Assembly: GCA_947627825.1 (NCBI GenBank)
Contig: CANQXO010000013.1
Coordinates: 1 to 23,666, forward strand
Direction of reading: 5' to 3'
Source: an uncultured Clostridia bacterium
GTDB taxonomy: Bacteria; Bacillota_A; Clostridia; TANB77; CAG-508
DNA length: 23,666 nucleotides
Shown: positions 6,756 to 13,679 of the stretch, piece after piece
Numbering within the stretch: the first letter of the stretch is position 1
Layout of the letters: each line of letters starts with the position of its first letter
Made by a program: the position numbers and the translations under genes
The notes under the pieces: model-generated
What the model saw: only the letters and a program-made list of their open reading frames with translations
Database searches by the model: none
Told to the model about the DNA's origin: nothing

Positions 6756-9380
6756 CTAAATGTTATCATTCCTTATTGTTTCTACTATATTTTGTTTGTT
6801 AATTTTATTTAAAGAATACTTCATTGTTAGTCCTACTATTATGAATACGAATACAAATGATATAAATATTGGTAGCCAAGGAATTTCAAATCCAAATTCT
6901 ACATTTAATGAAAATGCACGATACATTGCATACGACAAACCTATTCCAATTGGTATTCCTACTAAAAGTGATTTTAGTCCATATAATATACTTTCTAATC
7001 TAATCATTCTATTGAACTCTTTTGTTGTCATACCGATTGATTTTAGCATTGCAAATTCTTTGCTTCTTAATATCATATTAGTTGTGATTGTGTTAAATAT
7101 GTTTGTTACTCCAATTAAAGTTATTACTGTTATAAATCCATATAAGAATATTGACATTATAAGGATTACTCTTTTTTCACTTTCAATTACAGTTTCTAGA
7201 TTCGTTATATTTAAGTTGCTATATCTAGTATCTTCTTTTTTCCTGTCTAAAAGTTCTGATTCTATCTCATTTGGATTTTCTTCATTTACATACATTTGGC
7301 TTAAATAACATAAATCATTATCTATAATATCATTTTCTTCTGATACAAATATATATCCTGTTGATTGTTGCATACTATATCCCATAGGTCTTATATCATC
7401 AATTATTTTTGTAATAGTTATTTCTTTATCTCCTAGATTTTGGACATTTAAAGTAATTGTATCTCCTTCTTTGACATTATATAAGTCTATCTTTTTTACA
7501 TACTTACTTGAACCATCATCTATCGTTATATAAAAATCATTTGACAATATTACTGCATTTTTATCCTCTTTTAAACCTAGTTCTTTTAAATATTTACTAA
7601 AATATTCTTTATTAAACTTGACAATGTCTATTTCTACTTCTGTATCTTCATCTTTAAATACATATTTTCCATCTTCATATTTTTTTATTTTATCAAGATT
7701 GACTTCTTCTAAATTGTCTTTAGTTGCGTATTCTTTAAGATTTATTCCTGCATATCCTCTATATGAATAACTATAATCTGTTAAATTAAAATCTTTAATT
7801 ATTCCATTATACATTTCTAATTTTGCTTGTTTTGAATCTTGAGTACTATTATCCACTATAGAATCAAGTTGTATATTAAATCCATAGTCTGTATAATAAA
7901 ATCCTGTCATTTTATTACCATATTGAATAAATGATGAAAGTCCTATAAATATTGATATACTTACAACAAGAGAGATAACTGTTGTTCTGTATTTTTTCTT
8001 ACTCCTCTTTAAATTTTTAGATGCAATCACTCCACCTATTCCAAATATTTTTTTAGTAATTTTAGTTGTTTTTATTTTTCTAGCTTTAATTTTTAAATCT
8101 TTGCTTTCTCCAATTGCTTCTATTGGTGTTATTCTTGATGCTCTTATTGCTGGAATTAAAGCTGATAAAAATATTGTTATTGCTGACGATATGACTGTAA
8201 CTATAATTGCAATTAATGGCAGGTCATATACAAATTTAAAATTAATCATATCTACCATTAAAATATTTAGTATCCAAATTAAAATTAGTATTGCTATAAT
8301 TCCTAAGAATATTCCTAAAGGAATTCCTATTGCTCCAATAAATAAAGCTTCAATTAATACACTTTTTCTTATTTGCTTTGATGTGGCTCCTACACTTGCC
8401 ATCATGCCATATTGTTTCGTTTTTTCTGATACTGATATGCTAAAACTATTTCTTATTACAAATACACTACTCACTACTATTATTGCAATTACTACAACAA
8501 CAATAGAATATAACGCTCTTAAAGTGCTATCGCCCATATTTCCTTCATATCTTAGAAGTTCACTATTGTATTCTATATTAATGTATACATTAGTATTTTT
8601 TTCAATTGTTTCTGTAATGCTTTCTTCAAACTCCTGTTGTGCAGTTCTATCACTTGGTTTATTTAAAAGTACGGAAATATTTGCATCATTACCTTCTAAT
8701 ATTTGATTTTCATTTATTTTCGTTATTACGGTATATCCTGGTCCCGACAGTGGTTCTAGTACATAACTTGGTCTTGATATAATTCCTACTATTTTATATT
8801 CTTTTTCATAAGTATCAATAATAGTTTCATATACTATATTTTCTTCTTCATCTAATTGAAATGGATTGTGCTGACTCAAAATAGCTTCATTTATTCCTTG
8901 TCTTTTTCCTATATTTAATTTTAATGTATCTCCTACTTTTAAATCCACTCTACCATTTGATTTTATATGATTTGATATAACAAGCTCACTATCATTTTCA
9001 GGCATTCTTCCTTCTTCAAGTTTTAATCCGGAATTTTCTAATGCCTTATCTGTAAATCCCATAATGAAAAGATATGGTTTATATTCATTATAACTATTAT
9101 TTAAAACACTGTAACCTAGAGTTTTAGTGTAAAAATAAGATTTTACATTTTTATTATCTTCTATATACTTAAGTTGGTCTGTTGGAACATTTTCAAATCT
9201 TATATGAAAATTTCCATCAGACTCTTTGCTTGTTTCAACTAATGTTTTTTGAAAACTCATACACATTCCTGCAACTGCGCAAATAAGAGCAGTAGAAAGA
9301 GCAACACCAATAATAGTTACTATTGTTCTTTTCTTGTTTTTGCTTATTGATTTTAAGGTAAACCTACTTAAAATATTCAT
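6756..9380 (-). CDS. MacB/FtsX-type ABC exporter permease (two FtsX modules)
   Basis: An 874-residue integral membrane protein with eight predicted helices. TM1 (about 20-42) is followed by a large extracytoplasmic domain (about 45-285, MacB_PCD-like), then three helices (about 285-420) with the FtsX motif MASVGATSKQIRKSV. A second unit repeats the plan: TM5 (about 462-482), a second extracytoplasmic domain (about 485-735) and three helices with LKSIGMTTKEFNRM. This doubled architecture is that of FtsX-superfamily exporters acting on antimicrobial peptides, lipoproteins or other envelope substrates; the substrate here cannot be read from sequence. The start is set by AAAGGAGG. The gene follows its ATPase by 27 bases and its stop lies about 225 bases before the response regulator. 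Confidence 0.93.
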   Translation of the reverse strand: MNILSRFTLKSISKNKKRTIVTIIGVALSTALICAVAGMCMSFQKTLVETSKESDGNFHIRFENVPTDQLKYIEDNKNVKSYFYTKTLGYSVLNNSYNEYKPYLFIMGFTDKALENSGLKLEEGRMPENDSELVISNHIKSNGRVDLKVGDTLKLNIGKRQGINEAILSQHNPFQLDEEENIVYETIIDTYEKEYKIVGIISRPSYVLEPLSGPGYTVITKINENQILEGNDANISVLLNKPSDRTAQQEFEESITETIEKNTNVYINIEYNSELLRYEGNMGDSTLRALYSIVVVVIAIIVVSSVFVIRNSFSISVSEKTKQYGMMASVGATSKQIRKSVLIEALFIGAIGIPLGIFLGIIAILILIWILNILMVDMINFKFVYDLPLIAIIVTVISSAITIFLSALIPAIRASRITPIEAIGESKDLKIKARKIKTTKITKKIFGIGGVIASKNLKRSKKKYRTTVISLVVSISIFIGLSSFIQYGNKMTGFYYTDYGFNIQLDSIVDNSTQDSKQAKLEMYNGIIKDFNLTDYSYSYRGYAGINLKEYATKDNLEEVNLDKIKKYEDGKYVFKDEDTEVEIDIVKFNKEYFSKYLKELGLKEDKNAVILSNDFYITIDDGSSKYVKKIDLYNVKEGDTITLNVQNLGDKEITITKIIDDIRPMGYSMQQSTGYIFVSEENDIIDNDLCYLSQMYVNEENPNEIESELLDRKKEDTRYSNLNITNLETVIESEKRVILIMSIFLYGFITVITLIGVTNIFNTITTNMILRSKEFAMLKSIGMTTKEFNRMIRLESILYGLKSLLVGIPIGIGLSYAMYRAFSLNVEFGFEIPWLPIFISFVFVFIIVGLTMKYSLNKINKQNIVETIRNDNI

Positions 9381-9407
9381 CGTATTTTTCTAAGCCTCCT
9401 TTCTTTT

Positions 9408-10121
9408 TTAGTTTTTTTCATCTTTTATTATTTTTCCATCTTCAATTGTAATTACTCTATCGGCTTGCTTAGCAATTTCTAAGTCATGAGTAATCATGAT
9501 AACAGTTTGATTATATTTTTTGTTTGACATTTTAAGTAGAGATACAATTTCATCGCTTGCTTTTGAATCCAAGTTTCCTGTTGGTTCGTCTGCAAGCATA
9601 ATAGCTGGATTATTTATAATAGCTCTACCTATTGAAACTTTTTGTTGTTGCCCTCCTGACAATTGATTTGGCAAATGATTTACTCTTTTTTCTAAACCCA
9701 AAGTTTTTAATAACTCATTTAATCTTTCATCATCTATTTTTTGTCCATCTAAATCACAAGGAAGTGTTATATTTTCTTTTACATTTAATATTGGTATTAA
9801 GTTATAAAATTGATATATTATTCCTATTTGTCTTCTTCTAAATATAGCCAAATTATCATTATTAAGTGAATATATGTCTTTACCATCAATGTAAACATTT
9901 CCTGAGGTTGGTCTATCTACTCCTCCTAGCAAATGAAGTACAGTAGATTTTCCGCTACCACTTGCGCCTACTATTGCAAGGAATTCACCCTTTTCTACTG
10001 AAAAAGAAATGTTGTTTACAGCAAAAACTTTATTTTCTCCCTTGCCATAAGTTTTTACTAAATTTTCAACTCTTAATATTTCCATATCTTTTTTAGTGTC
10101 ATATAATATTGACTTATACAA
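9408..10121 (-). CDS. ABC exporter ATP-binding protein (LolD/MacB type)
   Basis: A cytoplasmic ATPase of about 237 residues that powers the adjacent FtsX-type permease. It contains Walker A (GASGSGKST), a Q-loop region (IIYQFYNLIP), the ABC signature (LSGGQQQK), Walker B (IMLADEPTGNLD) and the switch histidine (MITHD), all as in the MacB/LolD subfamily. The frame opens with GTG at 10124, but AAGGAG is better spaced (6 bases) to the next codon, TTG at 10121. An internal ATG (giving MEILRVENL, 10085) would fit the family length better but has no ribosome site, so the true N-terminus is uncertain by about 12 residues. It is the first gene of the exporter operon, under a promoter with a PHO-box-like repeat. 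Confidence 0.94.
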   Translation of the reverse strand: MYKSILYDTKKDMEILRVENLVKTYGKGENKVFAVNNISFSVEKGEFLAIVGASGSGKSTVLHLLGGVDRPTSGNVYIDGKDIYSLNNDNLAIFRRRQIGIIYQFYNLIPILNVKENITLPCDLDGQKIDDERLNELLKTLGLEKRVNHLPNQLSGGQQQKVSIGRAIINNPAIMLADEPTGNLDSKASDEIVSLLKMSNKKYNQTVIMITHDLEIAKQADRVITIEDGKIIKDEKN

Positions 10122-10175
10122 CACTTTCTCCTTATTTTATTTAGATTTTAGGTTAAATCTATAAACCTTTTTTAT

Positions 10176-10208
10176 ATGATACAAATAACAAATGACATTA
10201 AAATGACA
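10176..10208 (-). promoter_or_regulatory. PHO-box-like operator and -10 of the ABC exporter operon
   Basis: AAATGACA occurs at 10190-10197 and 10201-10208; read on the minus strand this is TGTCATTT twice with an 11-base period. The inner copy ends 10 bases before a TATCAT -10 (10181-10176). Proper -35 sequence is absent, so the repeat takes its place. This is the geometry of activator-dependent promoters bound by OmpR/PhoB-type regulators. The most economical candidate binder is the regulator encoded at 5864-6529, but this is inference. Confidence 0.5.
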
Positions 10209-10228
10209 AAAATAAATATCGCCATTTT

Positions 10229-10311
10229 AAATTTAAAAATACCACACCTGTTAATTATCAGGTGTGGTGTGAAAATCATATCATTGCTACCACTTTCTTA
10301 AACATAAATTT
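10229..10311. repeat. Cassette-flanking repeat, copy A
   Basis: This stretch (TTTAAATTTAAAAAT, hairpin ACCACACCTG...CAGGTGTGGT, then ACTTTCTTA..ACATAAATTT) matches 11514-11581 on the same strand apart from an insertion of about 17 bases after the hairpin and scattered changes. The 8-base loop of the hairpin is reversed relative to the other copy. Confidence 0.7.
10241..10268 (-). terminator. Terminator of the LRV-repeat gene
   Basis: A perfect 10-bp stem ACCACACCTG (10241-10250)/CAGGTGTGGT (10259-10268) with loop TTAATTAT. On the minus strand it is followed by ATTTTTAAATTT, fitting an intrinsic terminator for leftward transcription, 73 bases after the gene's stop. Confidence 0.75.
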
Positions 10312-10341
10312 ATGGTTGTTATAAGAGTACTATAATTGTTC

Positions 10342-11424
10342 CTAAACTATTCTTCTTTTTGCTAAGGTCCTTACATGCTCATCCATATCTTTTGCAAGAT
10401 ATTTGAGAATTTCCGGTGTTGTACTAACATTTTTCGCTACTTCCTCTCTTACCAATTTTATTTTATCTTCTGACAGTTTCATAAGAATTTCAGGTGTTGC
10501 ATTAGCATTTCCTGCTACACTAAATCTTACACTGACACTTCCGTCTTTTGACAATTCTAACAACATTTCTGGAGTTGCATTATTATTGTTTGCCACTCCC
10601 ATCCTTACTTCCCATTCTCTGTCTTTGGACAATTCCAATAGAATTTCAGGTGCTGTATTAGCATTTTCCGCTACTGCTTCTCTTACAAAGCACTTCATAT
10701 CTTTTGCAAGCTTTTTGAGAATTGCAGGCGTTGCATTATTGCTTTTTGCCACATACTTTCTTACCAAGTATTCTTCATCTTCTGACAGTTTCATAAGGAT
10801 TTCAGGCGTTGTTTTCACATTTTCAGCTACTGACAACCTTACATTGTAAATCTCGTCTTCTGCAAGCTTTTTGATAATTTCAGGTGTTACATTAGCATTT
10901 TCAGCTACTGCTTTTCTTACTTTGTAACTTCTTGCTTCTGACAGTTTTAATAGAATTTCTGGCGTTACATTAGCATTTTTTGCCACCTCTATTCTTACAT
11001 CCTCATTTCCTTCTTCTGACAGTTTCAATAGAATTTCAGGCGTTACATTAGCATTTCTGGCCACTGCAACTAATACACGGTAGCATTTGTCTTTTGACAA
11101 TTTTAAGAGAATTTCTGGAGCTATATTAGCATTTTCTGCCACTGCTTCTCTTACATCGATACTTTCGTCTTTAGAAAGTATCGAGAGGATTTCAGGCGTT
11201 ATATTAGCATTTTGTGCTACTTTTGACCTCACTTCATCGTGTTCATCCTTTGAAAGTCTTTTAAGAATTTTAAGACTTACATTTACACTTTCTGCTACTA
11301 CTTTCCTTACTTTCCATTCAGTGTCTTGAGAAAGTGCTTCTAGCGCTTTCTCATTAGAAGTACTCTTTGCTATTATCTTCCGTCCCTCAAAAGGAATTTC
11401 GGATAACTCAATTGTAATTTTCAC
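10342..11424 (-). CDS. LRV/HEAT-like helical repeat protein (26-residue repeats)
   Basis: A protein of about 360 residues built almost entirely from twelve 26-residue repeats after a short N-terminal domain (KITIELSEIPFEGRKIIAKS). The unit is (K/E/D)VRxAVAxNANxTPEILxKLSxD; conserved positions are V-R, A, N and PEIL. This looks like the leucine-rich-variant (LRV) or degenerate HEAT family, which makes superhelical protein-binding scaffolds. No catalytic motif, signal peptide or membrane helix is visible, so it is probably a cytoplasmic interaction protein of unknown partner. The frame opens at GTG 11433, but that codon overlaps AAAGGAG; the second GTG at 11424 is 8 bases away and is my choice. 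The gene forms a complete promoter-gene-terminator unit between two copies of one repeat, suggesting an inserted cassette. Confidence 0.85.
   Translation of the reverse strand: MKITIELSEIPFEGRKIIAKSTSNEKALEALSQDTEWKVRKVVAESVNVSLKILKRLSKDEHDEVRSKVAQNANITPEILSILSKDESIDVREAVAENANIAPEILLKLSKDKCYRVLVAVARNANVTPEILLKLSEEGNEDVRIEVAKNANVTPEILLKLSEARSYKVRKAVAENANVTPEIIKKLAEDEIYNVRLSVAENVKTTPEILMKLSEDEEYLVRKYVAKSNNATPAILKKLAKDMKCFVREAVAENANTAPEILLELSKDREWEVRMGVANNNNATPEMLLELSKDGSVSVRFSVAGNANATPEILMKLSEDKIKLVREEVAKNVSTTPEILKYLAKDMDEHVRTLAKRRIV
10378..11313 (-). repeat. Twelve 78-bp coding repeats
   Basis: The LRV-like gene has a 78-bp (26-codon) periodicity; on the plus strand the recurrent words are variants of GAATTTCAGGNGT and TTAGCATTTTC. 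Adjacent units differ at many third positions, so the array is old or diversified rather than freshly expanded. Confidence 0.85.
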
Positions 11425-11479
11425 TTTTTTCACTCCTTTAAAGTGTTTTTATTTAGGCTTTCTAGCCTTTTCGTTGAAA

Positions 11480-11508
11480 ATTATATCATGCTAGTTATGT
11501 TAAGTCAA
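11480..11508 (-). promoter_or_regulatory. Sigma-A promoter of the LRV-repeat gene
   Basis: TTGACT (11508-11503) and TATAAT (11485-11480) are 17 bases apart on the minus strand. The predicted transcript starts close to a small stem-loop (AGGCT/AGCCT, 11468-11464 and 11459-11455), which would sit near the mRNA 5' end. Spacer end and -10 (CATGATATAAT) are identical to those of the promoter at 21361-21389. Confidence 0.85.
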
Positions 11509-11513
11509 GATGT

Positions 11514-11581
11514 TAAAGTTAAAAATACCACACCTGATAATTAACAGGTGTGGTTTACTCTACTTTCTTACATATAAATTT
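11514..11581. repeat. Cassette-flanking repeat, copy B
   Basis: Second copy of the hairpin-containing repeat (TTAAAGTTAAAAAT, hairpin, ACTTTCTTACATATAAATTT). It is itself bounded by a 10-bp direct repeat TTAAGTCAAG at 11500-11509 and 11582-11591, which looks like a target-site duplication; one of these provides the -35 of the LRV gene. Confidence 0.6.
11527..11554 (-). terminator. Terminator of the DUF5711-CvpA operon
   Basis: ACCACACCTG (11527-11536)/CAGGTGTGGT (11545-11554), a perfect 10-bp stem with loop ATAATTAA. On the minus strand it is followed by ATTTTTAACTTT. Stem identical to the terminator at 10241-10268; loop is its reverse complement. Confidence 0.75.
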
Positions 11582-11648
11582 TTAAGTCAAGGTATACTTC
11601 TGTGTCAGTTTGCAGGTTTTTACAGATATTTTTTATTATATGATATTG

Positions 11649-12308
11649 TTAATTGCTTTTTATATCTTGTATTTTGTTCATAATAATATTGTTGTTATAC
11701 ATCATTTTTCCAATAAATGAATTATTGATTTGTTCTAGAATTTGTGTATTATTAAATACTGGAGAAATTGTTGATATTACTGCAAATATGAAATATACAA
11801 TAATAACACCTTGGATAAATCCTGCTATTGCTCCTCCCAAATGGTCTAATTGTTTTAAAACTGGAAGTTTATTTATTATCTTAGAAATTATTTTAACTAT
11901 CAAAAGCACTGCTCTTACTATAATAAATATTCCTACAAAAGATATAATCATAATTATTTCAGTTGAAAGGTCTGTTGATATATTTTCAATAGCCTCATCT
12001 TTTGCTACATTTACATTCTGAGCTTGGTCATTAATGTAATTTTTCATTCCAGCTGGTAAGTTTGAATCTTCATCAATTTTGAATTCATCTTCGCTCATTG
12101 GTATATTTTCTTTTATAATTTGTTTTAAATTATCATCAACTGATGTTTTTTCAATTATAAAATTTCCAACTGGTTTATATACAATTAATGCAACTAGTAA
12201 TGCAATAATCAATGAAAATAAATTAACTAAAGTTACAGTTAATCCTCTATGCCTTCCAAGTATTATTGCTAAAACTATAATAATTAAAATAATAATATCA
12301 ACTATCAT
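11649..12308 (-). CDS. CvpA family membrane protein
   Basis: A 219-residue protein with the CvpA (colicin V production) pattern: an N-terminal helix MIVDIIILIIIVLAIILG, then GRHRGLTVTLVNLFSLIIAL, a loop of about 60 polar residues, and two further helix groups with KIISKIINKLPVLKQLDHLGGAIAGF. The glycine-containing segment LGGAIAGFIQGVIIV is characteristic. CvpA homologues are needed for colicin V export in E. coli and in Firmicutes sit in varied operons; their exact role in this group is not known to me. The ATG has a strong AAAGGAGG that also contains the stop codon of the upstream DUF5711 gene (gap 11 bases), so the two are an operon and probably translationally linked. Confidence 0.88.
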   Translation of the reverse strand: MIVDIIILIIIVLAIILGRHRGLTVTLVNLFSLIIALLVALIVYKPVGNFIIEKTSVDDNLKQIIKENIPMSEDEFKIDEDSNLPAGMKNYINDQAQNVNVAKDEAIENISTDLSTEIIMIISFVGIFIIVRAVLLIVKIISKIINKLPVLKQLDHLGGAIAGFIQGVIIVYFIFAVISTISPVFNNTQILEQINNSFIGKMMYNNNIIMNKIQDIKSN

Positions 12309-12319
12309 TTTTCCTCCTT

Positions 12320-13465
12320 TTACAAACTTATAATTTCAATTTTATTTTTATATATTATTCCCGCTACACTATCTCCTATGGTTATGTCCTTTACATTTTG
12401 TATCGTTGTAAATCTTTTATTAAGCCAGCCTGATGTTTTTACAAACTCGACCTCGTTTCCTAAACTTACTGCTATTATATCATTGTTACAATATAAATTT
12501 TTTACTCCGCTTCCAATTATATGAGTATGTTCCTTTTTTGTTTCAACGCTTTTTATTATTAATTCATATTCACTATTTAGCAAACCTGATTTACTTTCAA
12601 CAATGCTACATATATATCCATTTAAATTAATATCAGCGAAATTCATTTTGTTATTTATTTCTAAAATAACTTCATCGTTCCCTTGTGAAAAGATATGTAT
12701 TCCATTGTCACAGTATGCAACAACTTTATCATCTTTATATCTTATTTTTAAAATTAAAGAATTTGAATTAGTGGTATATGTGTATATAATCGATTCTTCC
12801 GGTATTGTTATTGCTTTTTGCACTGAAATAGTTTTTACCAAAGATTCTATTACTGTTCCAGAAGTTTTAACTTCCACAAAGCTTAAATATTTATTATCAT
12901 TTGAAATTGCAACATCTGTTACTGTGCTTGTTGATAAATATGTTCTAAATTCTTCATTGCCATTAATATTATACATTACTATTATTGACTTGTGAGTAGT
13001 GCCTGAAAGTACAGCACAAACAGCTCCGTTTTGATTTACAGTAATTTGAGATATATTACCTTCTAACTCTTTGTGCCACTGCATACTGTCATTGTAAATT
13101 AAATATAAATCATCTCCATTTTCATCTGCAAGTAATAAGTATTTTCCATTTGCACAAAATTTTGGAGTTGTTATAGTTACTCCTATTTTTGTTACTTCAT
13201 TAGCATTTTGATTATATATAGTTAAATTTCCATTTCCTACAGTTGCTACCAAATTACCATACGCAAAAGCTGATATATTATCGCTTTCTTCAATTTCTAT
13301 AAATGGTAAATTTTCTTCACCTATATCCTTTTTCAAAATATATTTATCCATCCATAATCTTATTGTGCTATTACCTAAATAAAGCCCTATTACTACAATT
13401 ATGGCTATAATCAGAAAAGATAATAAAGTCAGTATAACTACTTTTTTTACTTTATTTTTTTTCAT
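12320..13465 (-). CDS. DUF5711 family beta-propeller-like membrane protein
   Basis: A 381-residue protein with a basic N-terminus (MKKNKVKK), one transmembrane helix (about 9-30), and a large extracytoplasmic domain of repeated short beta-strand blocks such as FAYGNLVATVGNGNLTIYN, KYLLLADENGDDLYLIYN and NKYLSFVEVKTSG. This is the pattern of a PQQ/WD-like propeller and fits my recollection of the clostridial DUF5711 family, whose function is unknown. It precedes cvpA-like gene 11649-12308 with an 11-base gap, a pairing I believe recurs in Clostridia. The ATG has GGAAAGGA at slightly long spacing. A promoter with TTGAAA/TAAAAT lies upstream, and the leader contains degenerate 29-30-bp tandem units. 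Confidence 0.8.
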   Translation of the reverse strand: MKKNKVKKVVILTLLSFLIIAIIVVIGLYLGNSTIRLWMDKYILKKDIGEENLPFIEIEESDNISAFAYGNLVATVGNGNLTIYNQNANEVTKIGVTITTPKFCANGKYLLLADENGDDLYLIYNDSMQWHKELEGNISQITVNQNGAVCAVLSGTTHKSIIVMYNINGNEEFRTYLSTSTVTDVAISNDNKYLSFVEVKTSGTVIESLVKTISVQKAITIPEESIIYTYTTNSNSLILKIRYKDDKVVAYCDNGIHIFSQGNDEVILEINNKMNFADINLNGYICSIVESKSGLLNSEYELIIKSVETKKEHTHIIGSGVKNLYCNNDIIAVSLGNEVEFVKTSGWLNKRFTTIQNVKDITIGDSVAGIIYKNKIEIISL

Positions 13466-13487
13466 ATTTAAGCTTATCCTTTCCTAC

Positions 13488-13560
13488 TGCTTAAATTTTA
13501 TTAGCTTTACTTATATTGCTTAAATTTTGTTAGTTCTATTTTATAATACTTAGATTTTAT
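13488..13560. repeat. Three degenerate 29-30-bp tandem units in DUF5711 leader/promoter
   Basis: The words TGCTTAAATTTTATTAG (13488), TGCTTAAATTTTGTTAG (13517) and a weaker ACTTAGATTTTATTT (13548) recur with a 29-30-bp step. Two copies would lie in the 5' leader of the DUF5711 mRNA and the third overlaps the promoter spacer. Confidence 0.5.
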
Positions 13561-13566
13561 TTTCAA
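13538..13566 (-). promoter_or_regulatory. Sigma-A promoter of DUF5711-CvpA operon
   Basis: TTGAAA (13566-13561) and TAAAAT (13543-13538) on the minus strand with a 17-base spacer, giving a leader of about 65 bases before the ATG at 13465. Confidence 0.6.
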
Positions 13567-13628
13567 TAATTTTTTATAAAAAGTAAAAATTACAAACAGC
13601 AAAACTTGGAATTTATTACAAAGAAAAA

Positions 13629-13660
13629 AAGAAGAACTGGCTTATTTGCCAATTCTTCTT
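13629..13660 (-). terminator. Terminator of the Gld-like ABC operon
   Basis: AAGAAGAACTGGC (13629-13641) pairs with GCCAATTCTTCTT (13648-13660), 13 bp with one C/A mismatch and a 6-base loop. On the minus strand it runs into TTCTTCTTTTTTTC, a T-rich tail, 20 bases after the stop of the last operon gene. Confidence 0.8.
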
Positions 13661-13679
13661 AAATTTAAAACAAAGGATT

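Noticed and set aside
8101..8706. 201-codon plus-strand frame opposite the FtsX permease
   Set aside because: Shadow of hydrophobic codons of the permease; no ribosome site, no recognisable domain, and the minus-strand gene is certain.
10190..10208. Genuine phosphate-regulon PHO box
   Set aside because: Spacing matches, but no phosphate transport or metabolism gene is nearby; related regulators use similar direct repeats, so only a general OmpR/PhoB-family site is claimed.
10403..10849. Long plus-strand open frame opposite the LRV-repeat gene (and a similar one at 11087-11329)
   Set aside because: It is the complement of the repeat array; the repeat unit lacks stops in that frame, so openness is automatic. 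No ribosome site and the product is just the reverse image of the repeats.
10378..11313. 78-bp periodic array considered as CRISPR or minisatellite
   Set aside because: The periodicity is fully explained by the 26-residue protein repeat; there are no constant repeats with unique spacers and no cas genes.
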